21,799 nt of DNA from JBAYJT01 sp041664965 (lineage in GTDB: Bacteria; Pseudomonadota; Gammaproteobacteria; UBA9339). The first letter of the stretch is position 1. Every line of letters begins with the position of its first letter. Of this stretch, positions 1 to 9,729 are shown in pieces. Below the pieces are notes generated by a model that saw only the letters and a program-made list of their open reading frames with translations, had not been told where the DNA came from and ran no database searches. The translations under genes were made by a program, and so were the position numbers. The stretch lies in the NCBI GenBank assembly GCA_041664965.1, contig JBAYJT010000029.1, positions 1-21,799 on the forward strand, read 5' to 3'.

Positions 1-1550
1 TGCAAAATAAACTTGCCAGTATTGCGAATAGAAAAAGGTGCTAACTTTGGAAAAGTATCATCTTTAGAAAATTCTATTTTAGTAACCGCTTTACCAGCTG
101 GATCTTGAAAGGCAAGACTTGCATTGTTCACACTAATACGAACTGCACTATTATATATCGCACTGCTACCCGATAATTTATATTGCAAATTAAGATTTCC
201 GCTACCATAAGCATTTTTATCAACACCTAAAAAACTTATACTGCAACTTTGTTGGGAAGGAATAGAACCACAAGTGCCGCTTGGCATTGATACGTTGTGC
301 AGTGAATCATCTAAACTATAATGAATCTCAGTTGCATCAACGTTATTACCATTAGAAATAACTACTGTCTTATTTGGATTACCAACATCGCTATAAATAA
401 CCGCTCCAGGTCTGGCTTTCAAAGGACGAAGTGGCTTAAAAGCCCCAACAATATCATGATTGATTGTTACATCCGAAAAAGTATATGACGCAACCGGCCC
501 AATGGGTTGGCCATCTACTAAAACATTGTCTATTTGATAACCATCATTTGGCGTAACTGTAAACTTTTGCTCACCATGGTAATTCACATACACATCGCCC
601 GACGGCGTAATCGTGCCATGATTAGAAATTTGCGAGTGCACCACAGCATCAGCTGCAAATGTAGCTCGAATGTTATGATCACCAGTAACATTGTTAAACG
701 TATAGCTATTCACTACTCCAATAGAATGATCGTCTATAGAAACATCAGAGATATGATAATGAGCATTTGGTGTAATCTGAAATGCTTGGTTATTACCATC
801 CTGAACTGTAATATTGCCGCCTGGAGCTATACTTCCATTTGGAGTTGCTACAACATTGATGCTATGCGTTATAGCAGCAAAATTAGCGCTTATACTATGA
901 TCAGCAGTAACATTATTGAAGTTGTAAGATGAAACTGCGCCTACGTTTTGACCATCCACAATAACGCTATCAATGCGGTAATGTTGATTAGGCGCTATTT
1001 GAAAACTTCTGCTTTCACCTTCATTAAGCCTAATAGCACCAGATGGATCTATTCTGCCATTGGGATCAGAGTTGGCTTGGAGGGTGTGGAGGGGGATGAC
1101 GTAGATGGGGGATGTATCTTTACGAACTACGTAAGGAGTAATCCCTGGTTTGCCTGCATATACCTGAATACTCGATTGTATAGTTTTGCCAGCCATATCT
1201 GGACCAGGGCTTCTAAGAAGCAATTTTAAGGTACATTGTCCATGCGTTCCTCGTGTAATTATAGTTCGACATTCACTGTCTGGTGCTACGTAGATATTGT
1301 TACCAGGACTATCTACAACAATATTTACGTCCGTACAGAAAAAGCAGCCCGTCCCAATACAACTCTGACACCTTACTGTGTATTCAGCCTCTGCTCCATT
1401 ACCAAGTAAAACCCTTGTTGGAAACGGTTTTGCATCATCGATAGCAACGTAGTAATCACCACCAGCCCATGCAGTCTGCACCATAACCAACATACTTAGA
1501 AATATTAAGCTTTTCAAAAAAATCATTGAAGAAAATTTGATGTTGCGCAT
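1..1550 (-). CDS. Secreted protein with three InlB-type B-repeats (partial, runs off window start)
   Basis: The start ATG at 1550 follows a GAGGA ribosome-binding site, and the frame stays open for 516 codons to the window edge, so the C-terminus is missing. Residues 1-28 form a signal peptide with a hydrophobic core and a probable cut after Ala-Trp-Ala. A Cys cluster follows (C61, C64, C69, C72; CxxC-x4-CxxC), which may be disulphide-bonded or metal-binding. Three ~70-residue repeats occupy about 157-225, 229-300 and 304-372. Each has a Gly-x-Ile-x-Pro turn, then a Tyr-x-Ile-x-x-Val-x-Val-Asp-Gly-like strand, a Ser-Tyr-x-Phe-x-x-Val-Thr segment and a closing His-x-Ile. This matches the divergent InlB B-repeat (Flg_new_2-type) fold of surface and secreted proteins. 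From about 375 on, the sequence looks like an Ig-like beta domain. The gene starts 63 bases after the RHS gene ends on the same strand, so co-transcription is likely. The function is unknown; an adhesin or surface role is inferred. Confidence 0.8.
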   Translation of the reverse strand, partial: MRNIKFSSMIFLKSLIFLSMLVMVQTAWAGGDYYVAIDDAKPFPTRVLLGNGAEAEYTVRCQSCIGTGCFFCTDVNIVVDSPGNNIYVAPDSECRTIITRGTHGQCTLKLLLRSPGPDMAGKTIQSSIQVYAGKPGITPYVVRKDTSPIYVIPLHTLQANSDPNGRIDPSGAIRLNEGESRSFQIAPNQHYRIDSVIVDGQNVGAVSSYNFNNVTADHSISANFAAITHSINVVATPNGSIAPGGNITVQDGNNQAFQITPNAHYHISDVSIDDHSIGVVNSYTFNNVTGDHNIRATFAADAVVHSQISNHGTITPSGDVYVNYHGEQKFTVTPNDGYQIDNVLVDGQPIGPVASYTFSDVTINHDIVGAFKPLRPLKARPGAVIYSDVGNPNKTVVISNGNNVDATEIHYSLDDSLHNVSMPSGTCGSIPSQQSCSISFLGVDKNAYGSGNLNLQYKLSGSSAIYNSAVRISVNNASLAFQDPAGKAVTKIEFSKDDTFPKLAPFSIRNTGKFIL

Positions 1551-1613
1551 AATCATATCCTCACAAAAATTTTTCTATAGATGCAATAATTTCCTACTGT
1601 ATTAGAACAATAC

Positions 1614-4600
1614 CTAAAACCCCGCCGCATAACGATCTATTACTTCATAACCAAAATCATGGCAATTATTAAATGGCAAAACATACCAAGGTGCATTTGG
1701 TGCGCTCCACTGTGCTGATACTTGATTGATTGCGCTTTGCATGCGACCAGCATCAAAGCCTTTCTGAAAACCAGCGACATTGACAACAACATATTCGCTA
1801 AGACGAGCTTTATCGTCATAAACACTCGACTCACCAGCGAAATTTTTAATACCAGTGCCTGCTTTTGGTTCAGGACCCACTAAATGTATTCCATCAGCAT
1901 CACTAGAACACATTGCTATATGCACAAAAGGATAGATCGGCAAAAGCCTCAAAGGCCCAAAGCTACACATATCTAAAGTTCTTGCAACTGGACCAGTGTA
2001 GCCAGGACATTCATCTAATCTAGTATATCCTTCGTATACCTTCATCGTTATTGAAAAATCTCTAGCACATAGATAAGTAAAAGCATCAGTTTTAAAAGCA
2101 TCACCAAAATTACCACCAGTTGCAGCTGCCATTGTGCCGCCAACAATTCCAGTGGCTGCAGTAGTTACTAAAGCACCATTGATACGGAAATCATATGCTC
2201 CTAACTTTGCAATAGGTGCTTGCGCTGCTTGCATCACCGCTCCGCATAAAAACCCATCGGCAAAATTTCCACCAGTTGCAACACTCATTCCTCCACCTTC
2301 GAGACCATGCACTGCAACACCTGCTGCCCATTTGGGGTCTCCGAAAGCAGCATCATCCAGACCTTTAGTTTTAGTAAAAGCACCTATCTCAGCACCAGCA
2401 AAAGCTAACGCACCGGATTTCAGAATATCACCAACTCCTCCTCCAGCTAGAGCGGTATTAAAAGCAGCATAGGCTCCTTCAGCTAATGCCGCTCCAGAAA
2501 TTTGCAAACCCGCAATCGAAACTGGGGGGATACCCACACACATTAACAAAACTCCAATCGCCATCTGGAAATAACGATTTTCTAAAATCGAATCAACTGC
2601 ACGACCAATGCATTCACCAATCTTGCAAACGCCATCCCAAAGATCTCCCAAAAAATCAAAGCCATTTGGATCAACATAACGTAGTGGATTGTTAACGCAA
2701 TAGCTATAACGATTGAGACTTTGCAAATTAGTTGGCATTTGCACACTTGGATCGGCACTTAAGAAACGCGCTAGAATTGGATCATAAATGCGTCCATTCA
2801 TGTGAATTAAATTAAATGGCTCAACTTCTTGGTGCCCAATAAAACCCTGATGAGTTATTGAAGCAGAATCGGTACCTTTTAAAATAATCTGCTTACCAAA
2901 AGGCTCATAGGCAAAGTTGTTATGAATATTAGCGAATTCATCAACTATTGCAGTAATCGAACCTAAATTATCTTTTAAAAATTCGTAGATTTGTGTTGTC
3001 GCATTAGTTCCACTTTTTTCAGTGATAATTTCCGTGTATGGACCAACATAGGTTTTTTCACGCGTTATTAAATTTTGTCCATCATCACTATTTTCTACTT
3101 CATAATTACCAAGAGTTAAAGTGGTTGTTGTAACAGTTTTGCCATTTTCTTGTGTTTGATCAATACGCTCAAATTGTTCACGATTGGCATCGTAGAAAAA
3201 CTGTGTTTGCGCTGTATCACTCGCAATAAGCAACGGTTTTTCATAACTGGTATAGTTAATCGCACGCGTCTTACCATTTAGCAAAGCATAAGTTTGGTTG
3301 CCATCGTGATCGTAACGAAATTGGCCAATAACTGCACCAGTTCCATCAGTTAATTTGCTTACTGCATGGGGTGCATTGCTATCATAGCCATAATTACCAA
3401 CCCCCGATTGAGCCGTCATATTGCCAAGCTCATCGTATTGATAAATTTTGGATTGCAAAACAGCCCCGGTCGCATTCCAGTTCGTTAGACGATTTAGCTT
3501 ATCGTAGCCAAAATTTTCATTGATTTGGTTTGCATTATCAGTACGCTTAAGAACATTACCAAGCGCATCATAGTTATAGCTTAAATTTTGTAACTCATTA
3601 GATGAGATTTTCCGTGGAGCTGGTTGATTAGTATGCGATTTACCAAAAAGTTTCTCTTGCACTTTTACCGACATACTTTTATGCGTATGAATCTCTTGAA
3701 GAAAGCCGCTCGCCTGATCATAGAGTCGCATTGTCACTAAACCATTACTGCGCGTTTCACTCAGTGTACGTCCACTAGCATCCATATTATTCAGTTGCCA
3801 ATAAATTTGGCTACCATCAGCATTTTGCATCGAAAATAAATAACCCAAAATATTGTAGTTATTTTGAATAGATATGCCGTTTGGATAAGTTGTGCGCCAA
3901 ACTCTACCACTATGATCATATTGAACTTTGGTTACATAGTCCGTGCCATTCAGATTGGTTGTAGTCACCACTGGACGCGCATAATTATCATAGCTAATGG
4001 TCTTGGTATAATTTTGAATACCGTTTTTCTTAGCTTCTATAACCGCTTCGGAATTAGCCGCCGCATTAGCAACGCCATCTTCACGCACTAATAACCCAAC
4101 ATTATGCTGCGTTAAATCATTACCATAAACCCAACTGCTCGTGCCTTTACCATCGGTACGTGCAGTTTGGCGACCTAACGCATCATATTGGAAAGTTGTA
4201 ACATTGCCATTGGCATCGGTTTGTTTTAGAAGTTCGCCAAGAACGTTATATTCATATTTCCAATTCCCCTTATCTGGATCGTATACGCTCAGCTTATGAC
4301 CAAGCTTATCATAAGTCATACTGGTTGTGTTTCCGAGGCTATCCGTCATAGCTAGCAAACGCCCAAAAGCATCGTATTTATACCGAATAGCTTTGCCATT
4401 ATTATCCACACTGCTAATTATATTTCCGCGCACATCGGTAGTTTTAGTTACTTTTTGCATTGCGGAATTGAATATTTGCGTAGTTAATCCATCATAAACA
4501 AAAGTTAAAAAGCTTTGATCTGGTTTACTTGTTTGAATAACCCGGCCTAAATAATCATAATCATTTAAAATATAGAACGCCTTATCTCCGGCAAAATAAG

Positions 4601-7600
4601 GCAAGCTGGAGCGCGTAACACGATCGAGTTCATCAAATTGCGTTGTTTCCCAAATCATTCGCCCATCAAAACCCTGCGTACTTTTAGCCACACAGCGATT
4701 TAGAGCATCGTAATATTGGGTTATATCTGGCCGATCCGTGCTTTGAGTAGTTTCAGCATAAACCGCTCCTGCAGCATCTGGTGGCGGATTTCTCACCCAA
4801 GAAAATTGGTTCTGAATCGCGGTCTGATTAGGATTAAGCTGACCTAAAGCTCGACCAAAAACATCGTATGTATATTTTGTCGTTAAACCATTCAGGTCTG
4901 TACCGCTTAAAATCACACCAAAACGTGGATCAAAAGTTTGCAAGCTAATTTGTCCTAAAGCATTGCTACTTTGAATGGCAAAGCGCCCACGCGAATCGAA
5001 AATATTACTCGTGATTCTATCAATGCTTTTATCTGCATTGGTAACTTCAGTCTTAGTTATATTTCCAAAACCATCCCGTGTATAAGTTTTTGTGAGCGTA
5101 AAATGTGCATCGTCTGGCTCCGTGGTTTCGCTAGCTAACAGACTAGTAGCATCGTCATAAGTAAAACTTGCAACATGCGTTTCATCCTTGCCATTTGGCA
5201 AGCCTGATGTTACTTCGCTGCGAAGTAACTCACCTGGAAACCATCGCCCAGCATCAATAACCGTACGATAACTATTCTTAGTAACTGTCGTAAAGGTGAT
5301 ATCGCTATTTGGATCATAAATTGTGTTTGTAATTCGCAGCGCATTTGCGTAATCATCAAAGTTCACTTTTACAGTTTTGACGCTTATTAATTTACCTTCT
5401 AAATCGTAACCATTTTCAGTAGCTTCTGGAACAAAAGTAAAATAATAACTGTGATTGGCGCTACCATCACCAAAGGTTTTGGTCGCATACTGCGTTGTTG
5501 TGGCATGAATTAAAGCATTATTGCGAAGTCTTGTTTCAGTAGATAATTCCCGACCAATATTATGCTGCGTAAAGTCTTGACCATATGTTATGGTCTTTGT
5601 AATTTGCGTTGATTCATCTTTGATATTAACCTGATGAAATCCTAAGAAACCTAATCCGAGATGATTTAGCTTGGCTCCGATATAGTGATATGTCGTGACG
5701 TGATTAAAACTATTTTTTGGATCACCACCATTTGCTTGCGCCGCTTTCTTTATCCGCATAATTGCTTTTGGATCACTAACTCCATTACTAGAATTAGTTT
5801 GATAGACAACATACATCGGCCCTTGCCAATCCATGTTTGGATAAGCCGCATTATGCTCTTTGGTATAAACATCAACTTTCGTGCCACTTAACGGCTCGTA
5901 GTCAATACTAAGCTTATTGCCTAATCCATCGGTGGCGGAGATGAGATAGTCGGGGAGTTTTTTGGCACGATTTAAATAAGCTGATATTCTTATGTCCGTA
6001 GCAGAGAACCAAGCGTGCTGAATCATATCAGGCAAACCATTGCCATTTAAATCAACAAATCGTACACCTCCGTCCCTCCCTTGGTTTGCAATTTCAATGG
6101 AAACAGTATAATTAGGATCTAAGACGAAACTATTTCCCGTATTTACAAATGTATAATGCCTTTGATCCTGGTTGGTTAAGTAACCACTTACCACCATATC
6201 GTCAAGTCCCGTACCTCGCAAATCCACGAAACGAACCCCGGTGTCCGTGCCATACTGTAGGTTATAATTAGCTATATCTGAAAATGGATTTGGTCTGAAA
6301 TTATCAGCTTTTCGCCATCCTGCTCCTGTGTTGACCCATGCACTAAATCGCTGATCACTTGGATTCAGTACAGCACCTTGAATGATATCTGGCAAACCAC
6401 TACCAGTTAGATGTACAAAACGAACTCCTTCATCCTTTCCCTGATAAGCAATTTCAACAGGGGCAGTGTAATCTGTGTCTAAGACAAAACCTTTTCCCGT
6501 ATTGATAAATGTATAGTGTCTTTGATCCTGACTCGTTAAATATCCGCTCACTACCATATCATCAAGACCCGTACCCCTCAAATCCACAAAACGAACCCCG
6601 GTATCTGTGCCGTAAAGCAAGTTATAATTAGCTATATCTGAAAATGGATTGGGTCTAAAATTATCAGCTTTTTGCCATCCTGTCCCCGTGTTTATCCACG
6701 CACTAAATCGCTGATCACTTGGATTCAGTACAGCACCTTGAATGATATCTGGTAAACCGCTACCAGTTAAATGTACAAAACGAACTCCTTCATCTTTCCC
6801 TTGATTCGCAATTTCAACAGGCGCTGTATAATTCTGGTCCAATACAAAACCTTTTCCTGTATTAATAAATGTGTAATGCCGTTGATCCTTATCGGTTAAA
6901 TACCCACTAACTACCATACTATCAAAACCTGTACCTTGCAGGTCTACAAAATTAACTCCTGTATCTGTACCATGCGCTAAAAGGAAATTAGATATATCCG
7001 AAAATGGATTAGGATGAAAACTATCTGTTTGCTGCCAACCTGATCCTGTATTAACAAACACACCAAATCGGTGATCTGTTGCACTTAGTACAGCTCCCTG
7101 AAGCATGCTCAATAAACCATTACCATTCAAATCAACAAATCGCATCCCTTCATCTCTAGAATCATGGACTATTTCAGGAATAGCTATTGGAGCATACTGT
7201 GAGGTAACATCCTCCCACCCCTCCTCATTCGTCTGCCAAGCGAAAGTTGTTGCTGGCAGGCAAGTGCCATCGCCACCGCATTTTTGGATACTGGTTATTC
7301 TGGAACGGAAAGTGTTTTTGCTAATTTCATAATTTAATTTATATTTATAGACCAAACTGCCCTCGGCTAAGACTTGCACTTCGCTTAAACGCTTATCCAT
7401 TGTGCTTTTGGAACCGGCTTGGTAGGTGGTTTTTACATCGGGGCGAGATTCGTAGTTGAATTTAACTGCGTTATATGGCGCCATGCCAGTCTTTTCATTA
7501 CCGGTGTAATCAACTTCAGTAGGATAAAAACTGCCGGCACCTTCATCTTTAAAATAATGCGCATCTAGAAAATTCCCAACTGTATCTTTTACGCGATCTA

Positions 7601-8267
7601 GCGCCCAAAACGAGACAGTGTCTTTGCCTTCTGCTTTAACTTCTGAATCTGCAGTTTTACCGTACTCTGCAATTTGTCCGCCTTTGGCTTCGACAGTAAA
7701 ATAGGCAGGGCCTTGTCCTTGTCTGCCATGTGAAATAATACGAGCTTGCGTGTCATTATAAGTGCGATACTCCGTGCCATCTTGGCCATAGGCACCTTTG
7801 ATCGCAACTAATTGCTCGCCGTTTAAACAGAATCTATCTTGGTCAGAAAAATCAACACCATGAATTACATCGTTTTGCGTTTTATTGCTAGGACAGCGCG
7901 TAATTACAGTGAGGCCTTCCAAATTAAAACCCATGCCAAGTAAGCCATTATGCAAATTACTGCTGGTGCTATCGTAAGTGATAGATAGAACTGGCTGCAT
8001 TTTCGCAGTTCCAGGCGGGACATCTATGGCAATAGAGTAATGCGCTTGCCCACGCGGCGTTACCGAAAAATTTCCTTGCAATGCACCAACTGTAGCATCG
8101 CTTTTTAATTTAGATAAAACTGCTTTGGAAGCTGTTTTATTAGTTTTGGCACTAATTTTTCCTGCTGACGGATTAGCCGCAGCATCTATCAAACCAATGG
8201 TTAATCCCAAAGCAGTAAAAAGAATAAGGCGAGAAAAATTTCGGAAAGAAAAAGTAGGAATACGCAT
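1614..8267 (-). CDS. Sec-exported SpvB/TcB-RHS toxin-like protein, 2217 aa, with papain-like C-terminal tip
   Basis: A CAGAGGG ribosome-binding site precedes the ATG at 8267. Residues 1-31 are a signal peptide. An SpvB/TcaC-type domain spans about 56-360. Three exact 120-residue repeats begin at 372, 492 and 612, with a partial fourth at 732. Each holds two FG-GAP-like units with DLxGxGLxD loops, giving seven units in all, as expected for a seven-bladed propeller like that of Tc-toxin B subunits. A TcdB-mid-like region follows. At least twelve YD motifs lie at about 1133-1650, and the RHS core ends in Asp-Pro-Asn-Gly-Phe at 1866-1870. The 347-residue tip has a hydrophobic Gly/Ala-rich segment, then His2116 and an Asn-Asn-Cys-His-Asp-Phe motif (Cys2202) resembling permuted papain-like enzymes. 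In RHS/TcC proteins the shell encloses a C-terminal toxin. No TcA partner or small immunity gene is visible nearby. The enzymatic role of the tip is inference; the RHS/TcB call is firm. Confidence 0.93.
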   Translation of the reverse strand: MRIPTFSFRNFSRLILFTALGLTIGLIDAAANPSAGKISAKTNKTASKAVLSKLKSDATVGALQGNFSVTPRGQAHYSIAIDVPPGTAKMQPVLSITYDSTSSNLHNGLLGMGFNLEGLTVITRCPSNKTQNDVIHGVDFSDQDRFCLNGEQLVAIKGAYGQDGTEYRTYNDTQARIISHGRQGQGPAYFTVEAKGGQIAEYGKTADSEVKAEGKDTVSFWALDRVKDTVGNFLDAHYFKDEGAGSFYPTEVDYTGNEKTGMAPYNAVKFNYESRPDVKTTYQAGSKSTMDKRLSEVQVLAEGSLVYKYKLNYEISKNTFRSRITSIQKCGGDGTCLPATTFAWQTNEEGWEDVTSQYAPIAIPEIVHDSRDEGMRFVDLNGNGLLSMLQGAVLSATDHRFGVFVNTGSGWQQTDSFHPNPFSDISNFLLAHGTDTGVNFVDLQGTGFDSMVVSGYLTDKDQRHYTFINTGKGFVLDQNYTAPVEIANQGKDEGVRFVHLTGSGLPDIIQGAVLNPSDQRFSAWINTGTGWQKADNFRPNPFSDIANYNLLYGTDTGVRFVDLRGTGLDDMVVSGYLTSQDQRHYTFINTGKGFVLDTDYTAPVEIAYQGKDEGVRFVHLTGSGLPDIIQGAVLNPSDQRFSAWVNTGAGWRKADNFRPNPFSDIANYNLQYGTDTGVRFVDLRGTGLDDMVVSGYLTNQDQRHYTFVNTGNSFVLDPNYTVSIEIANQGRDGGVRFVDLNGNGLPDMIQHAWFSATDIRISAYLNRAKKLPDYLISATDGLGNKLSIDYEPLSGTKVDVYTKEHNAAYPNMDWQGPMYVVYQTNSSNGVSDPKAIMRIKKAAQANGGDPKNSFNHVTTYHYIGAKLNHLGLGFLGFHQVNIKDESTQITKTITYGQDFTQHNIGRELSTETRLRNNALIHATTTQYATKTFGDGSANHSYYFTFVPEATENGYDLEGKLISVKTVKVNFDDYANALRITNTIYDPNSDITFTTVTKNSYRTVIDAGRWFPGELLRSEVTSGLPNGKDETHVASFTYDDATSLLASETTEPDDAHFTLTKTYTRDGFGNITKTEVTNADKSIDRITSNIFDSRGRFAIQSSNALGQISLQTFDPRFGVILSGTDLNGLTTKYTYDVFGRALGQLNPNQTAIQNQFSWVRNPPPDAAGAVYAETTQSTDRPDITQYYDALNRCVAKSTQGFDGRMIWETTQFDELDRVTRSSLPYFAGDKAFYILNDYDYLGRVIQTSKPDQSFLTFVYDGLTTQIFNSAMQKVTKTTDVRGNIISSVDNNGKAIRYKYDAFGRLLAMTDSLGNTTSMTYDKLGHKLSVYDPDKGNWKYEYNVLGELLKQTDANGNVTTFQYDALGRQTARTDGKGTSSWVYGNDLTQHNVGLLVREDGVANAAANSEAVIEAKKNGIQNYTKTISYDNYARPVVTTTNLNGTDYVTKVQYDHSGRVWRTTYPNGISIQNNYNILGYLFSMQNADGSQIYWQLNNMDASGRTLSETRSNGLVTMRLYDQASGFLQEIHTHKSMSVKVQEKLFGKSHTNQPAPRKISSNELQNLSYNYDALGNVLKRTDNANQINENFGYDKLNRLTNWNATGAVLQSKIYQYDELGNMTAQSGVGNYGYDSNAPHAVSKLTDGTGAVIGQFRYDHDGNQTYALLNGKTRAINYTSYEKPLLIASDTAQTQFFYDANREQFERIDQTQENGKTVTTTTLTLGNYEVENSDDGQNLITREKTYVGPYTEIITEKSGTNATTQIYEFLKDNLGSITAIVDEFANIHNNFAYEPFGKQIILKGTDSASITHQGFIGHQEVEPFNLIHMNGRIYDPILARFLSADPSVQMPTNLQSLNRYSYCVNNPLRYVDPNGFDFLGDLWDGVCKIGECIGRAVDSILENRYFQMAIGVLLMCVGIPPVSIAGLQISGAALAEGAYAAFNTALAGGGVGDILKSGALAFAGAEIGAFTKTKGLDDAAFGDPKWAAGVAVHGLEGGGMSVATGGNFADGFLCGAVMQAAQAPIAKLGAYDFRINGALVTTAATGIVGGTMAAATGGNFGDAFKTDAFTYLCARDFSITMKVYEGYTRLDECPGYTGPVARTLDMCSFGPLRLLPIYPFVHIAMCSSDADGIHLVGPEPKAGTGIKNFAGESSVYDDKARLSEYVVVNVAGFQKGFDAGRMQSAINQVSAQWSAPNAPWYVLPFNNCHDFGYEVIDRYAAGF
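6075..7154 (-). repeat. Three 360-bp in-frame tandem repeats (FG-GAP units) in the RHS gene
   Basis: The repeats encode residues 372-491, 492-611 and 612-731, with an exact 120-residue period. Units two and three are nearly identical in protein and very similar in DNA, so the array expanded recently. Unit one is more diverged. A shortened fourth unit (732-765) supplies the seventh FG-GAP motif. Confidence 0.9.
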
Positions 8268-8354
8268 ATAAAACCCTCTGCGTTAGTCATCCATGGGTGA
8301 GAAATTAGGTTCACACATCCAACTGGTGAGCCTGAATTTTAGACATCAAGCTAC

Positions 8355-8383
8355 AAGATACAAAACTTTGTTATTAAGCGCAA
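8355..8383 (-). promoter_or_regulatory. Weak candidate promoter for the RHS gene
   Basis: On the minus strand TTGCGC (8383-8378) and TATCTT (8360-8355) are separated by 17 bases in the 141-base gap between tolB and the RHS gene. Both boxes match the sigma-70 consensus only partly. Read-through from tolB is an alternative. Confidence 0.25.
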
Positions 8384-8408
8384 TGGATTTTATCGCTAAA
8401 TTTTAGAT

Positions 8409-9713
8409 CTATGGTAAAAACGGCCCCCAGGCTGGTTCTTGGACTTCGCCTTCTTGAGAAGGTAAATAGAGCTGAACTTTGGCGTCAGCGGACACTTCTG
8501 CGAGCATGCCGCGGCCGTTGTTATTCGTTGCATAAACAACCATGTAGCCGTTAGGAGCTAGGCTAGGAGATTCGTTATTAGTAGCTTGCGTAAGTTTAGT
8601 AACACGTCCAGAACTTAAATCTTGCATAGCGATAGTAAAGTAATCCCCATCTTGATGCAGCATGACTATAGATTTTCCGTCTTTACTCATAAAAGCGCGG
8701 GCATTGTAAGATCCGTCGTAAGTCAGGCGCGAAATAGAGCGACTCGCTAAATCTAATTTGTAAATTTGCGGACCACCACCACGATTAGAAGTAAAAATAA
8801 TACCGCGCCCATCTGGCATCCAACTTGGTTCTGTATCGAGCGACCAGCCATCGGTTACGCGCGTAAGTTGTCTAGTTCCTAAATCAAAAATATAAATCTT
8901 CGGGTCACCCGTTGTTGATAAAACCAAGGCCATTTTTCTTCCATCTGGCGACCAAGCTGGCGCGCCATTTATACCGGGAAATTTAGATAAAACCTGACGT
9001 CCGCCACTAGCTAAATCTTGCACATAAATAGCAGCGCGATTTCCTTCAAATGAAACATAGGCTAATTTTCTACCATCTGGCGACCAAGATGGCGACATAA
9101 TGGGCTGTTTAGATGTAAGAAGTGTTTGTGGATGAAAACCATCGGCATCGGCTACTACTAAATTGTAACGGCGGTTGTTATAGCTTTTAGAGTTTTCCAC
9201 TAAAACATAGGCAATTTTAGTAGAAAAAACTCCGCGAATTCCAGTGAGTTTTTCAAAAACAGCGTCGCTGATGCGATGAGCTACAGCACGTGCTTGCGAG
9301 GAAGAAATTGTGTATTCTTTTTGCAGCAAAATAGTTTTGCCGTAAATATCATGTAACGTCAATGCTAGCTTATATTTTCCGCCCAAATTGCTAGCTGTAA
9401 CAAAAACTACTGCGTCTGTTTTTTGCTGTCTCCAATAGTTGTAATCAGCCATGCTAGCATTAGCTTTAGTAGAACCATCACTTGCATCTACTAAACGAAA
9501 ACGCCCACTGTTTTTTAGATCTTGATTGACAATAGCATTGACATTTTCTGCTACACTTTGCGAGCTAGAATCAGCTTGAAATGGCAAGACAGCAATCGGA
9601 ATAGCATTGCCAGATCCTTGCGTTAGCTCAAGCTCCAATGCCGCCTCGGCATTAGGAATAAAAAATAAAAGGCTAAAAACTAATAAAGCCCAAGAAAAAA
9701 TTTTTGTTTTCAT
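8409..9713 (-). CDS. tolB: Tol-Pal system periplasmic beta-propeller protein TolB
   Basis: The protein has 434 residues, close to the ~430 usual for TolB. A signal peptide (about 1-24, ending Ala-Glu-Ala) leads into the TolB N-terminal domain, which holds the family-like segment IAVLPFQ. From about residue 200 there are five to six PD40/WD40-like blades, recognisable by repeated SPSWSPDGRKLAYVS-like strands. TolB is a periplasmic protein that interacts with Pal and TolA in outer-membrane constriction and integrity. AGGTTACT lies just before the ATG at 9713. The gene usually sits between tolA and pal. Here the downstream neighbour is the RHS gene and the upstream neighbour is a divergent sugar symporter, so the tol-pal operon is broken up or lies elsewhere. 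Copy A of the 33-bp motif (9818-9850) is 104 bases upstream, in the same orientation. Confidence 0.95.
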   Translation of the reverse strand: MKTKIFSWALLVFSLLFFIPNAEAALELELTQGSGNAIPIAVLPFQADSSSQSVAENVNAIVNQDLKNSGRFRLVDASDGSTKANASMADYNYWRQQKTDAVVFVTASNLGGKYKLALTLHDIYGKTILLQKEYTISSSQARAVAHRISDAVFEKLTGIRGVFSTKIAYVLVENSKSYNNRRYNLVVADADGFHPQTLLTSKQPIMSPSWSPDGRKLAYVSFEGNRAAIYVQDLASGGRQVLSKFPGINGAPAWSPDGRKMALVLSTTGDPKIYIFDLGTRQLTRVTDGWSLDTEPSWMPDGRGIIFTSNRGGGPQIYKLDLASRSISRLTYDGSYNARAFMSKDGKSIVMLHQDGDYFTIAMQDLSSGRVTKLTQATNNESPSLAPNGYMVVYATNNNGRGMLAEVSADAKVQLYLPSQEGEVQEPAWGPFLP

Positions 9714-9729
9714 AGTAACCTGCTATGCA

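Noticed and set aside
534..1229. Open frames on the plus strand opposite the B-repeat gene
   Set aside because: The minus frame has a signal peptide, family repeats and a ribosome-binding site. The plus frames show no recognisable domain.
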